A stretch of DNA of 64,000 nt, taken from the NCBI GenBank assembly GCA_036245525.1, contig BTPG01000006.1, positions 75,002,727 through 75,066,726 on the forward strand, read 5' to 3'. A program made the translations under genes and the position numbers. This DNA is from Semisulcospira habei (taxonomy: Eukaryota > Mollusca > Gastropoda > Semisulcospiridae). Shown here piece by piece: positions 11,291 to 22,234 of the stretch (within the stretch, counting starts at the first letter, position 1; each line of letters starts with the position of its first letter). Under the pieces are notes generated by a model. The model was not told the DNA's origin. It saw nothing but the letters and a program-made list of their open reading frames with translations, and did not search any database.

Positions 11291-11860
11291 AGAGCGCTGT
11301 GCAGCCCAATACCTCCGTCTTCAGCAATCGGGGTTTCTGTCGGGGTTACCTCACCCTTAACTCCTGGTCAAAAGGCCTTTCATTGGAGCACAGGATGGTT
11401 TGATTTTTGGAGTGTCCTTCTAGATGGGTTTCCGACCAAGGCTTACGAGTCCAATCTACTCATTTTTTTCCTCAGAGTTTTCCTTCTCGAAGGAGATCTG
11501 CCAACCAAGGCTCTCGAGCATCCCTGCCCGGATTTGTATAGGGTTTACTCCCCTAGCCTTTGCCTCTCCCAAGGTACCCACAAGGCGGTGGGGCTATTTA
11601 CCCATAGCTGGGGATCTGGTTCATGGACATCAGGGCTTGTCCACACACCGGTGGGCCTGCATGCCGCATGTCTGGGGGCCTGATCTCCTCCGAGTCCTCT
11701 GTAGTTCAGCCCGAGTCCGTAAGGTGCTCGGTTACTGTGAGGAGGCACTACATGAGGCTTGTTGTTGGAGAGGCTGTGTACTGGCAGAGAGAGACTGACA
11801 TAATATGTTCCCCTTTTCACATAACTGCCAGCGGTGGGAGCTGAAAGCGAGAGCCACAAG
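11291..11860 (-). other. Probable LINE 5' leader region
   Basis: Lies directly upstream (minus sense) of the endonuclease remnant. It shares blocks such as GGGTTTACTCCCC and CTGATCTCCTCCG with 27480-27545, and resembles the leader of the intact LINE near 36510-36560 (GGGTTTCCTCCC). No ORF1 could be recognised. Confidence 0.4.
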
Positions 11861-12420
11861 CACAGACGCTACACTACCACACTAGACGCATCACAGCAAC
11901 CATTTGACCCACAGATGGAGGAGTAATTGGTAGTGTAGTGTTGTTGTCAATCAAGGTGGTATTGTTCTTCCAGAAACTCCAGTTATAACATTCTTTTCAA
12001 TAAGAAAATTAACACCATATAAAAACCAGAAGTGCCCGATTAATCTTGTTTTGTTAGGGAGGTGGGGTGGAGGACAAGTGCATGTAGATATGATCAGCCC
12101 TTCCTTTTAAAAAAGTGCCAAAAGCGGTGCTGTGTCCTGAAATAAAAGAAGAAAACTTTTAATAACTAAAAGTCGTAACCTCTGAAAACTCTCAATATGT
12201 CTGGAGAAAAAAAAAAACACGCGAAGAGAGAACGGTTACAACACAATAGTACAATTTTAAAGAAAATTCCAAAAAGAAAAGCACCAAGAAAGAATAATTT
12301 CAACACAACTTATTTGTATTTTTTTGTTTAAGTGTGTTTTCTTTCTTTGTTATGATTTTATGCTAGCATGATAGTTACTCTTTTGGTCTGGATTTATTTT
12401 GTAAAACACAGTTTGGAAAA
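11861..12420. other. No gene recognised
   Basis: AT-rich spacer; nothing supportable seen. Confidence 0.4.
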
Positions 12421-12505
12421 CAGGGAAGGGGGGGGGGGGGAGGAAGGAAGGGCTGTTGGCTCCCCCCCCCCCCCCCCCTCGAGACACTCTCTGGATCCAC
12501 CCCTG
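12421..12505. mobile_element. Short hAT-like MITE relic
   Basis: Ends in CTGGATCCACCCCTG, the reverse complement of the CAGGGGYGGATCC terminus common in hAT-type MITEs. It starts with a poorer CAGGGAAGG. The interior is mainly a G-run and a C-run that can pair with each other. No 8-bp duplication is evident. Confidence 0.45.
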
Positions 12506-13362
12506 CCATGGCTGTTTGTAACCCTTCAAACATGCGCTTGGTTTATGGGCGCAGACAAGAGAGACTATTTTACCAAAACACAAATCTATACTTATGTTCT
12601 TTACACGATAATAACAAGTGTTAATAGAGCTTGGGCAGGGTTGGCATTGTGTCTAGTGAAGTGCTGCGACCCTAAGGAACTTAAAGAAGTCATTACTAAA
12701 GCATTTACATGAATCTGAAATCACAGTGCTACCACATTAAGCGGGTGGTCTTTTGACGAAAAATCCCATGCCTTCAGGAACGTGAGATGGAAATTTTAAT
12801 ATGGCAAAGTGTATTCTAGGGTACGCATGTCAGTATTTGTAGGAATGTATGTGGCTGTGTGACTGACTGACAGTTTAATTGTGATATATTTATGTTCTTT
12901 TATTTACAAGTGAACCCATGAAACACTTTTCCTCTTCTGTCATTTTGCAGGAGAACACACAGACACACATTTCTGAACAAAATAGCTAATCCTGATCTGG
13001 AAGTACCCCAAATGATACTCAAATGCTGTAGCTGGGTGAATCAAGTTGATATTGTGTTGTTGATGCTCAACAATCAACTCTTGCAGGCAACATTTTTACC
13101 AGAACTAGTGTTTGTGTGTCAAATTTCAATAAATACAGTCAGAAAACCACAAGACCAGTTGTTCATGCTTTTTTTTTTCATTTCCACCACATGTTTATTG
13201 TCCCACATAGCACAGAAAGGTATCCCCAAAAACTTTCACCATTCAAAGTACATGTAAAATGATTTCACAAGCCATGTGATTAGGCACAGATAACATATGT
13301 GCCGTCACTGTCTTTTCGTCAGTCCATATGGGAACTCTCAAGACTGGACTACATGAAAAGCA
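12506..13362. other. No gene recognised
   Basis: Ordinary AT-rich DNA without coding signals. Confidence 0.4.
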
Positions 13363-13516
13363 TTTTACTATGATTTTACACATACCAAAGGGAATCACTC
13401 AGTGCTGGGTTGACGAACGGTTAGATCCCCTGTCCCCTCCTTTCAGGCACCCTATCACCAGCCCAAAGAAAAATATGGTAGCTCCACCAATCTGGTTTGT
13501 GAGTTTTACTATGATT
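13363..13516 (-). mobile_element. Small retroposon, simple copy (128 bp)
   Basis: The 13-bp direct repeat TTTTACTATGATT lies at 13363-13375 and 13504-13516. The 128 bp between them match, in reverse orientation, the ends and core of the element at 7553-7731 (ACTCACAAACCAGAT; GGGTGCCTGA; GGGGATCTAAC). Here the B-box-like word is GGTTAGATCCCC at about 13422. This copy lacks the inverted duplication seen at 7.6 kb. Confidence 0.65.
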
Positions 13517-13534
13517 AAATGACAGACTACAAAT

Positions 13535-13718
13535 TTAACCCATTACATCCTGAGGCTGATTTAAAAAAAAATTGCTCATTGTACTATGAAGTCTACATTA
13601 CAGATTAGGAGATAGATCAACCATCGTAGTCAAGGGTGGTGCCAGAATAGCTTGGCGTCTGAGGCCATAATAGTCAAATTAATTTTAAGCAGTAGTGTAT
13701 CAGTATGACAAGGGTTAA
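13535..13718. mobile_element. Hairpin MITE, family 1, copy c (half hairpin lost)
   Basis: Flanked by TTAA at 13535-13538 and 13715-13718 with CCCATTACATCCTGA at one end and GACAAGGG at the other. The left hairpin arm is kept (GATAGATCAACC...GTGCCAGAATAGCTTGGCG), but most of the right arm is deleted. Confidence 0.7.
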
Positions 13719-14034
13719 ATTGGTCTCTTATGCAACATTATCAAAACTTTCGACATACCAAGAACATTGCAAGCTACAAGAACTATTAACCTTTTCTGCC
13801 CAGCACTAAGACACACACACACACACACTGTGGCACAAGCGCGCGTGCGTAAGAAATATTCTGAAATATAACAGACACATACTTATCAAGTCTCCCAGTT
13901 TCAGCGTGAGACTCCCGACTACGCATCCTATCTCCACTTTCCCTCCAGAGTCCTCAGACTTGAACAAAATTAAATCATGCAAACACTTTAAACACATGTC
14001 TTGCTGGCACTTTTGGTTAGTCCAACAAAGCCGT

Positions 14035-15065
14035 GTAAACAGTGACGATACCGATGTTTCATGTCGCTCATCACAGGACTAAAATTTTACATAGAGAATC
14101 AAACTTCCAGCTGATTTTCATACTTGGAACTTTTAGCGCAAAATATGACCTAATCATATTCAAGAACTGGGACAAACAGCAGGCTTATGTAATACCGTTT
14201 ATGAAAAATCATTCAGGTATTGATGAGAATATTGCGTTTTTCATTAAAAAAATCCAATATTTTAAAACTATTTTCAAAATAATCCCCCAAATGTGGTTCC
14301 AGAAATTGCAAACACATAATACTTTTACACAAAACATTGAAGAGGTACGAAGCTAGTAAACAAACTAATCCAATGCCTTCCTTCAGCCTCGCTATATGCA
14401 AAATTGTAAGTACCGGTAAACAAAAATTATGGACTGATATGCATATCAACCGTTTTTCATAAAATGGCCACTTTCTCTTGAATGACTATTCCTATTTCAG
14501 TACCCCTGGAGGCATGCTTAAGGACATATCGTAGAAATAAAATAAAGACTATTCTGATTTATTTACATCAGTGTTTGCGCATGTTTAATTGGTCTTAATA
14601 GCAATTTTTTTTTTATAATAAAAAATGAATTAATTTTCACTCTAAAAGTTGAACAGGTACAATGCTGGCTAACAAGCTTGTTCAATGTCCTCCTTTAATC
14701 TCGTTATATGCAAAATATATAGTAAAAATAAGAAAAATAATCTCGTTATATGCAAAATATATAGTAAAAATAAGAAAAATTATGCCCTCAAATGCAGATC
14801 TACTAGTTTTCATGGAACAACTAATTTCTCATCAATGTTTACATTTAGTCATAGAATTTTAAAACAAAAACTGAAGAAAAAAATACTCAGGAGAATTCTT
14901 GTAGGAAAAATATCCAAAAGTTACAAACATGTCTGTCCGCAAACGCCAGTGCTAGTCACTGTCACATACACACAACACTTAGCACAATATCAGTCAATAA
15001 AGGAGTTAACACATTTTTGCGGAATACTCGTGATTGCGTTTTGGAAAGCGTTCCTCACATGTTTA
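14035..15065. repeat. Unnamed dispersed repeat, two partial copies
   Basis: 14035-14460 and 14640-15065 each contain GGTACNANGCT..., an AATGYCYTCCTT block, CTCGYTATATGCAAAAT and later AAAATTATG. The family recurs at 18825-19600 with GGGACAAACAGCAGGCTTATG and GAAAAATCATNCAGGTATT. No reading frame is shared, so it is probably a non-coding repeat. Confidence 0.55.
14697..14780 (+). repeat. 42-bp tandem duplication
   Basis: Two adjacent identical 42-bp units, 14697-14738 and 14739-14780, each starting AATCTCGTTATATGC. The lack of differences suggests a recent duplication. Confidence 0.9.
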
Positions 15066-15147
15066 TGAGTCTCTTTAGGCATAGCTTAGAAATGACAGTT
15101 CTTTCAAGCTAGTTGAACAAACAAGTATACAATTCAGTCACTACTTA

Positions 15148-15340
15148 ATAATAATAATAATAATAATTACGGTATTTATAATGCGCTTATCTTATAATAA
15201 TTATAACTCTAAGCGCGCACTCACAACTCGCACACGCATGCGCACGCTTTAGACAATGACTCACGTAACACAAATAGTGAAAATACATTACGACGGTCAG
15301 CTTGGGGTGGGGAGTGTGGTGATATAGTGCTAGAACTGTA
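15148..15340 (-). mobile_element. L2-type LINE 3' end, short copy
   Basis: About 190 bp nearly identical to 10326-10512. It includes the ATT-type tail at 15148-15168 and the paired words GCGCTTAT / CTAAGCGC that form the tail hairpin. It is 5'-truncated in the 3' UTR, so no coding sequence remains. Oriented minus. Confidence 0.75.
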
Positions 15341-15479
15341 CTTAACTTGTAAGTACCCAATGTGTAAATGACCATTGGGCTGACGTCAGCTGCCATAGGA
15401 CTGCGCACAGCTGCCCGCGGGCCAATGGTGGTCGATGTTAGCCTGATGGCCTTTGTGCAATGGATAAGTAGCGACTGAA

Positions 15480-15625
15480 TTGAATACTTGTTTATTTTGA
15501 AAAAAGTAAAATGCCCAAATATTAATAAATTTTCTGTGACTGTCATTTCTAAGCAATGTTTCTTTCTCTGTTGGGTTCCTCTCTGCATCATACAGACTCG
15601 GCAGTCAGCTTTTTGGTCTGGATCA
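15480..15625. repeat. Dispersed repeat 'CCGTTGGGTTC', copy b
   Basis: Holds GATAAGTAGCGA, TTTATTTTGA, AAATATTAATAAATT, TTTCTTTCTCTGTTGGGTTC, then CTCTGCAT and TTTTTGGTCTGGAT, in the same order as copy c at 26160-26342. Confidence 0.65.
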
Positions 15626-15801
15626 CTGTAGTTTGGATTAACAAAGGATCTCGAGGCGTCTATTCCAAGCTGAAAAAAAAAAAAAAATTTAACTGGTTAA
15701 CAAAATATCCTGTAAGGCCAAATTTATTCACCCCCTTAACCAGGTATTACAGACCCAAAGCAGTTTGTCCACTGAAGACAAGATTATGGCTCTGAAAACA
15801 G

Positions 15802-15850
15802 ATCAAACATGATACATATAGTTCAAGGGTAGTACCAGAATTGTGACTAT
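15802..15850. mobile_element. Remnant of family 1 hairpin MITE
   Basis: Only one arm is readable: GATCAAACATGATACATATAG, then TTCAAGGGTAGTACCAGAAT. It directly abuts a ~165-bp repeat unit. Confidence 0.4.
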
Positions 15851-16165
15851 GATCTTTCCCATAGATTACTCTTGTAACCTTTGATCTTAGTGATGGGTCA
15901 TGCAAATTAGTATACAAAGAAATGTCTACCAACAGGTATCGCTGTACCAAGTTTGGGTTTGAAGTTGAAAAAAAGTAATTGAGAAAAGTCAACTGCTGTC
16001 AAAATGTGTCTAATTTTTACATCTGTTTGGCCTTCCTGGACCTTGAACTCTGAAAAGGTCAGTGAGTTAGATATATATGTAAAGAAAAGTCTTGCCACGA
16101 AGTATCATAGGGCCTAGTGTGAAGACTTTGGCTTGAGAGTCTTTGAGAAAAAGCCAATGTTAAAG
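15845..16165. repeat. Two diverged ~165-bp repeat units
   Basis: Contains GATGGGTCATGCAAATTAGTAT, CAGGTATCGCTGTACCAAGTTTGGGTTTGAAGTTG and, about 160 bp later, GGACCTTGAACTCTGAAAAGGTCAGTGAGTTAG with GTCTTGCCAC. This matches the order of the 1033-1385 array. Confidence 0.6.
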
Positions 16166-17765
16166 TTTACCATGGATGGCGGTGGTTGAGCAACAGATGG
16201 ACGACCACTGGCCCCGAACATAGACTCAATTTGCTTCGCACATTTGAGAAAGAATATAGAAAGAAACAGACACAGAAATAAAAATTACAATAATAAAAAT
16301 AATAATAATATAAAAAATTGTTAAAAAAATAAATGGTAGAATGGTCCACGGTAGGTGATGTATGAAGAAAAGCTGCCAAGAGGTATGACAGGTATGAAAA
16401 AAAACAGTAACCTGACGTTGCAAGGGAATAGAAGTGACAGGCTCCATGAGCAGATGGCATGAAGTAGTGATGTGTCGCAGGGAAGTAGCAGGAGGGAAGT
16501 AGCAGGGAAGAAGCTGCCCTCCGAAGGGTGCATGAAGGCAGCAAGAGACAAGGGACCCACGACAGGCTCTGCTGTGTTGAAAAGTACGAAGAGTAACACC
16601 CTCTATGGGCCCACCCATACAAGATGGACAGAGTCAAGTGCCAAGAATGAAGAGGCTGAGAAAGATGCAAGAGAAAGAGTAGCTGTATACAGTGTAGCTG
16701 TCAAGAAGAGCATTAGCCTGAAAAACTGATGCACAGACCACCATGAAGAGTAAAATTACCACTAGGGACGAGAGGCTTGCAGAAGTTACATAACCACAAG
16801 CAGATGTGCAAACTCGCAGCGCGATGTGAGAGTTGCCTACTTGGTTCACTTTGAAATAACTGTGCCATTTCTCAGCTTACTCTGCAGTGACAAATGATGT
16901 CTGTGTAAGTTGACCTTTTGTATGACCCCGAAAGTGAAAGCGCATCATTTTTTTAAAACATGACTTTGTGCAGTTATTCATAGTGAACATGTGAAACATA
17001 ATCACAATGACGATGAACATTATCACATGAAAAAATAAACAGTTCATAATAGTAGGTAAACTTTGACCTGACAGAATTCTCTCCACAGTCATGGGTTCAT
17101 CCCAAGCAGTTTCCTCAGCCGTGAAGGACTATTTGTAGTCATTCTGCTTTCCCAGCTTGACAGTTTGTGTCAAAAATCGTGTATCATGGTTTATATCAAA
17201 CTTTAGTTGTAAAAATGCTTCATTCTCGCACAACTCTAGGGAAAGCGATGTATTTTCTTAATTGTTCAGAATAGCAAGCGAAAACTCTGGCATTCTAGCC
17301 AATCATAGCAGTCACGTAAATCAACGTTTTACAGACTGATGAGTCTGTATGGAGACTAGACACAAGGGCTGCTACCTGACCAATGCAAGCATACTTATAA
17401 AAACAGAAGTTGGCGAGGCTGGCAGGATGCGAGTACTAAGTACTGTGTTCTGGCTTTGCCACACAGGCTTACAAATACAAAATAAAAATAATTAAAATAG
17501 GAGGGGGAGGGGCCTCAACGACAGACTCTGGAAATAAGCGCAGCATCGAAGTGCACGTAAATGTGCCATGATGACTGTGGAAGAAAAAAACGAGTCAGCC
17601 ACAGCTGAAAGACAAAAGAAAATACAAAACTAACCCATTCCGTAGTCAGCTGTGAGAAAGGCGGCGTCAGGTAAAGAAATGGAACGACAGATGTCCTAAT
17701 TAAAACAAGGGGGAACAACCTTTCAGAAGTGGAGTAAAATTGGACAGGTGAAGAGACGGCCCAGA

Positions 17766-17766
<1 letters not shown>
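16166..17766. other. No gene recognised
   Basis: Open stretches on both strands between 16167 and 16730 are low in complexity and overlap each other in several frames. I cannot support any as a gene. Confidence 0.4.

Positions 17767-17798
<32 letters not shown>
17767..17798 (+). repeat. Poly-G run
   Basis: An uninterrupted run of 32 G. It lies about 50 bp from a long palindrome. Confidence 0.9.
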
Positions 17799-17799
<1 letters not shown>

Positions 17800-17846
17800 G
17801 GAAAGGATGAAGGGCTAGGCGAGGGCTCCTTCCCAGCATACTGAAC

Positions 17847-17974
17847 CTGGCCTCAGTTGCATGAGTGAGCTCAGTCCTGCCCAAGCCACTAAGCAAGGTG
17901 TTCCGCTATAGCTATAGTGGTGCGCCTTGCTTGTGGCTTGGGCAGGACTAAGCTCATCATGCAACTGAGCCCAG
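17847..17974. repeat. 128-bp near-perfect palindrome
   Basis: The left half runs CTGGCCTCAGTTGCATGAG...GCCTTGC-type arms to a centre CCGCTATAG/CTATAGTGG near 17903-17920. The right half returns to GCAACTGAGCCCAG. Mismatches are few and the loop is near zero. TTAA flanks were not seen, so the class is unknown. Confidence 0.75.
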
Positions 17975-17999
17975 TGCTCTTGTTCTTCAAAAAGAGTTT

Positions 18000-18820
18000 T
18001 TGACATGATTTCAACCTAATGTCACCAATTCTGGAGAACAACTCACATAACAAAACCACAAGGGAAAATTTGCTTGTTACATCTGAAGTTTGTTATAAGC
18101 AAAGTAATTCACACACAAAAAAAAGACTGGAGCGTGCTGTACTGTGTTGTGCAATACTATTTACAGACTGTGGACTGCTGTAGCATGTGAAATCTACCCA
18201 GGTAGCTAGGGAAGAAAGAACCTGAAAAATGAAAGCTGTATCTTACCAATGGCCTCGTAATCCTGCGTCTTTCAGTGATGGGGGCTCAAGGTCACTCATA
18301 TGGAACTGAAACCGTAAATAGATAAAGAAAAAATAAATAGCAGTCAAATAAACAATGACATTGTGCTTGTATTTTTTAATTAAAAAAACAAACAAACAAG
18401 CAAATAAATACTAATGACCGACAAACTAGGAGAACAAAAGAGTAAAGAATATGCCAGTTCAAGAACTCCCATAAAGCTGGTGTATGAAGTTTGGATTTTT
18501 CGCCTCAGCCTTACTGAAAGTCCAAAATGACAAGCACACATAATTTACTAAAGTAGACCTACATCCTTCACTGTCAAAAACAAGATGGGACCCCAGCCCA
18601 AAATTGTTACTAGTCAAGTTTATCCTTCAGATTCATTTCCTTTTACCTAACCCACCCTATAATCCACACACACTGGCACACGGAAATAAAGACATACACA
18701 TGGCGCCTTGCGGCATTCGGCATAAGCTGTGTGGGCTGGCGCAGCGATAAAGCACTATTCTGAAGAATAATAGCACAAGCAGTGAACTGACATCATTTCA
18801 AGCTGCACATCATGGCATCA
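18000..18820. other. No gene recognised
   Basis: AT-rich sequence with no coding or repeat identity I can name. Confidence 0.4.
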
Positions 18821-18824
18821 GTTG

Positions 18825-19600
18825 TTAGCTCCACACCGTGTTCATAGTGATGACATGATGTTATTTATCACTCATCGCAGTACTAACATTTTACGTATTA
18901 GAGGATCAAACTTGGCAATTTTCTATTTGATTTTCACACCTAGGGCTTACAGGTCACAATTTGACCTAAACCTACCTGAGAGCTGGGACAAACAGCAGGC
19001 TTATGCAAACACTGTTTATGAAAAATCATGCAGGTATTAATGAGAAGAAAAGTGGCACCGAAAATCACAATTTTATCCTAATCGTATCCGACAGCCGAGA
19101 CAAACTGTAGGCTTATGTAAATACCGTATCTGAAAAATCATGTGGGTATTAATGAGAAGATTTTTTTTTCCTAATAAGATTCAATTGTTTAAGAATAATC
19201 TCAAATAATTCCAGAAAAAACATAACATTTTTTTTTTCAAATATATTTAATGATCACTTAAAAAGTTTAAGAGGTACAATGCTGGTTAACGTACTCATTC
19301 AATGTCTTTCTTTAAATCTAGATGTATGCAAATATCTAGTAAAAATAAGAAAAATTATGGACTCCAATGCGGATCAACCAGTTTTGTGAAACAGACAAAT
19401 TTTCGCCAATATGTGATTTAATTTAAAAAAACAATATAAACGAGATAATTCTTTTGGGGACAATATCCTAATCAAGCTTGTCCATCCACAAATGCGGGCT
19501 CAAGTTGCTGTTACACACAAACACACACACACACATACTGCACTTGGCGCCCAAAAAGATATTCTCCAGCAAAGGTTTGCGTAGCTAGTCGTGACGTCAT
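18825..19600. repeat. Unnamed dispersed repeat, third copy
   Basis: Shares blocks in the same order with 14035-15065. It contains an internal near-duplicate of about 110 bp (GACAAAC.G.AGGCTTATG...CATGNRGGTATTAATGAGAAGA) at about 18985-19045 and 19098-19160. Confidence 0.55.
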
Positions 19601-19750
19601 TTTTATCTTGTTACTTCTTTGCATGAATGTGGGGTCCATCCACCCAGCACGTCACGTAATTCTATGGCATGCACTCCGATGAGCCCCATTTCAAAGTTGT
19701 TCCTATTTTTAAAGAGGAACCAACAAAAAGAGAACACGATCCAAATATCC

Positions 19751-19832
19751 ACAGATATAGATCCTCATGAGTCCACACCGCAGTTAGCACCTGCAGTTGC
19801 AGAGGTTCATGGGGACCTATGCCTCTTGCTGC
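19751..19832. repeat. Degenerate small palindrome of the GCAAGAGGCAT family
   Basis: The left arm has ATAGATCCTCATGAGTCC. The right arm has GGTTCATGGGGACCTATGCC, followed by TCTTGC. Related to the cleaner copies at 63512-63576 and 63705-63769. Confidence 0.45.
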
Positions 19833-19878
19833 TTGTGAATCACTTTGTAATGTATGAGTTTATGATCTGAGACAACTC

Positions 19879-19987
19879 TTAACCCTTATCATTCGGAATA
19901 CACCATCTGTGAAATAAGTTTGACTAATATGGGTTATAACAATGACTATACAAACAAAATCTGTATCCACTGGCAGTGAAGGGCTAA
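19879..19987. mobile_element. Possible TTAA-flanked MITE relic
   Basis: Begins TTAACCCTTATCATTCGGAA and matches the left end of the copy at 51204-51423 for about 50 bp. It ends GAAGGGCTAA, a possible decayed GGGTTAA. The hairpin core is absent. Confidence 0.4.
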
Positions 19988-19989
19988 AA

Positions 19990-20950
19990 CAATAGAAAGA
20001 TAAATAAAGGATGAGCTGTAATATATCACACTATAATACTAGTCATTAACTCTTTGTCTACGGTATTTTTTTCTTCTGTGTTATATTTGTACTCTGCCAC
20101 TAATCCAGTAAGTGTTCATTTCTGGATCTGTTGTGCTTGCCAAATAATGGCTTGTAAGGACACACTCAGCACTAAAAATAGCCAAGCACACGCACTGCAA
20201 GAAAACCTTGGCTGGACAGATCTCCGCCCATCCCCTAATATTTCAATCCCCTAAAAAACACTACCGCCCACCAGCTGCACATTTGCCATAACAACAACAA
20301 CAACAAAAAATCCCAGCACATTGACTGTCTCATTTTTTGGCTATGAACCTGATTCCTTACCAACCCCACTCCCAAGCACAGCTGAAATCAACGTGCCCCT
20401 CAAACCACTACGTCAAGGACAACTCAACAATTGTCCACTGGATAACGGCTCAGGATAGTATGAATCAAAGCACCAAACATAATAATTATGTCTCCTCTCA
20501 GCTAACCAGAAATTTTCAGCAAATTCCAACATTCAGCCCTACTACAAATTTTCAAACAAGACAAAAATTAGTTTTTAAAAACACCGGTCCTTGCACTGCC
20601 TGAACTGCCCAATTTAAATATATAACATGGCCTGTACGCAAAGAGTTACGGTGATGTTGCAGTATATCCATGGGACAGTACTCTTTTCCGGCTTGTTCGA
20701 CTGAAATAAAGAGAGGCGTTGCTTCCCTTGCTTATCAGGGTGAGACCAGTCTTTGAGGGAGTGGTCCACATAACCAGCATATGTGATCATGACGTCAATA
20801 AATGCAATTTCAACTGATAATGTATTGCCTTAGAACACGCTTCCACTAAGGTTAGCTTTCTACCATGTACCCGCAACGAGGCAATCTGCAAGACAAATTC
20901 ATTGTGCGGCTGACACAAGGCGAGACGGAGAGGGACCGAGAGCGGACAGA
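19990..20950. other. No gene recognised
   Basis: No gene or named repeat seen apart from short AAC and CA tracts. Confidence 0.4.
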
Positions 20951-20955
20951 CTGAC

Positions 20956-20978
20956 ACACACACACACACACACAAGGC

Positions 20979-21075
<97 letters not shown>
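20956..21075 (+). repeat. (AC)n and long (GA)n microsatellites
   Basis: (AC)n at 20956-20974 is followed by (GA)n at about 20986-21074. On the minus strand the GA tract reads as serine-leucine repeats, which creates a spurious reading frame. Confidence 0.95.
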
Positions 21076-21076
<1 letters not shown>

Positions 21077-22230
21077 CAGTTTCTGGAAAGAAAGAGAACG
21101 AGAGATGCCAGCGGATGGAGAAAGAGAGGGACATATGGAGACAGAGGCAAAAGTTGAGTTTTTTTTTTTTTCTTCTAAGATTCAGTTTCTTCAGTTGATA
21201 GGTGCGGGTCAAGGTAGATTAGTTTGGCCTCCTATCTGAGTAAGGAACGGAGTATCTTCAAACAGGCACCACTACACCCAACGGCCGGGCACACCGTTTG
21301 ACGCACAATCAATGTGCGAAAATATGTTCTTGACAGTAATAAAAATTTTACATTCAGGGCGGTAGACGGCTTTGGCATGAAATCCGTCCTCCTAGTTTTT
21401 TGGTTGTTGTCACTCAGTGTTTTCCGGCGGCCCTCCTGTTTTTCCGCCCCGAGGCAGTCCGGCCTGAACTCGAAGGTGACTGATATAAAGTTTGCCGTCG
21501 GGTTGGTGTTTAGCATTCTCTTGACCACTGCCCCCCCCCCCCACCCCTCCCAGCAGACGGGGGGGGGGGGGGGGGGGGGCCGGGGGCGACACCGGGCGGG
21601 GCGCCCCACACCGTCGAAGGTTTCTCGGTGGCCGGGGCACGACGTCGGTGCCGGTGCCGCGGACCCAGGGGCCCCACCAGCTGTGTTGGGCTGTCGAGGG
21701 AGACACTCCTGGAAGGTCTCCGGCCGCCACGGGACAGGGGGACAGCCAAAGGGGGCGAGGTACCCACGTTGGCACTCCGCCACCACCTGACTTCCCATCT
21801 CGCCTGAGTACAGTCGCCAACCATCAAAATAATACTTAGGGACCGCCGGGGGTGGGGGGGGGGGGGCGGAAGGGGGGGGGGGGCTATTATCCTTCGTCAA
21901 TGCACACTCCCTGGGGTACATAAGGAGTAGGGATCGACGAAAACCCACTCCGAAAAAAGCACGAACAAGTAAAGCCGGTTGTGTAGAGAACCAACCTCAA
22001 ACCGCCATAAAATAGCAAAATTAAAAACAACCGAGGCCTTGGACTGGTACTCGCATGGGGTAGGAGCAGAATAGAGCGGTAGGGAAGGCCTTCAGTGCCC
22101 CTTTCCGGGGCGCTTCACTTTGAGGCGCGGCCGGACTTGATGAGAGGATGAGCCAAAAGAAGCGCGAGCAACAGCGACAGACAGAAAATAAACCGTCCCC
22201 CTCCCCCCACTCCCCAGTAGGGTCACTGCT
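21076..22230. other. GC-rich low-complexity region
   Basis: Overlapping proline/glycine-rich frames on both strands between 21230 and 21950 come from C- and G-runs. The GC-rich block at about 21590-21800 could be an exon or leader of an unrecognised element, but nothing is identifiable. Confidence 0.4.
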
Positions 22231-22234
22231 ACAT

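Noticed and set aside
16167..16670. 167-codon minus-strand frame
   Set aside because: Overlaps two further open frames in the same low-complexity DNA; hydrophobic, aromatic-rich text with no recognisable domain.
20787..21212. Minus-strand serine/leucine-repeat reading frame
   Set aside because: It is the translation of the (GA)n microsatellite.
21232..21948. Long minus-strand proline-rich frame and its plus-strand counterpart
   Set aside because: Open on both strands because of C- and G-runs; no domain or splice context supports a gene.
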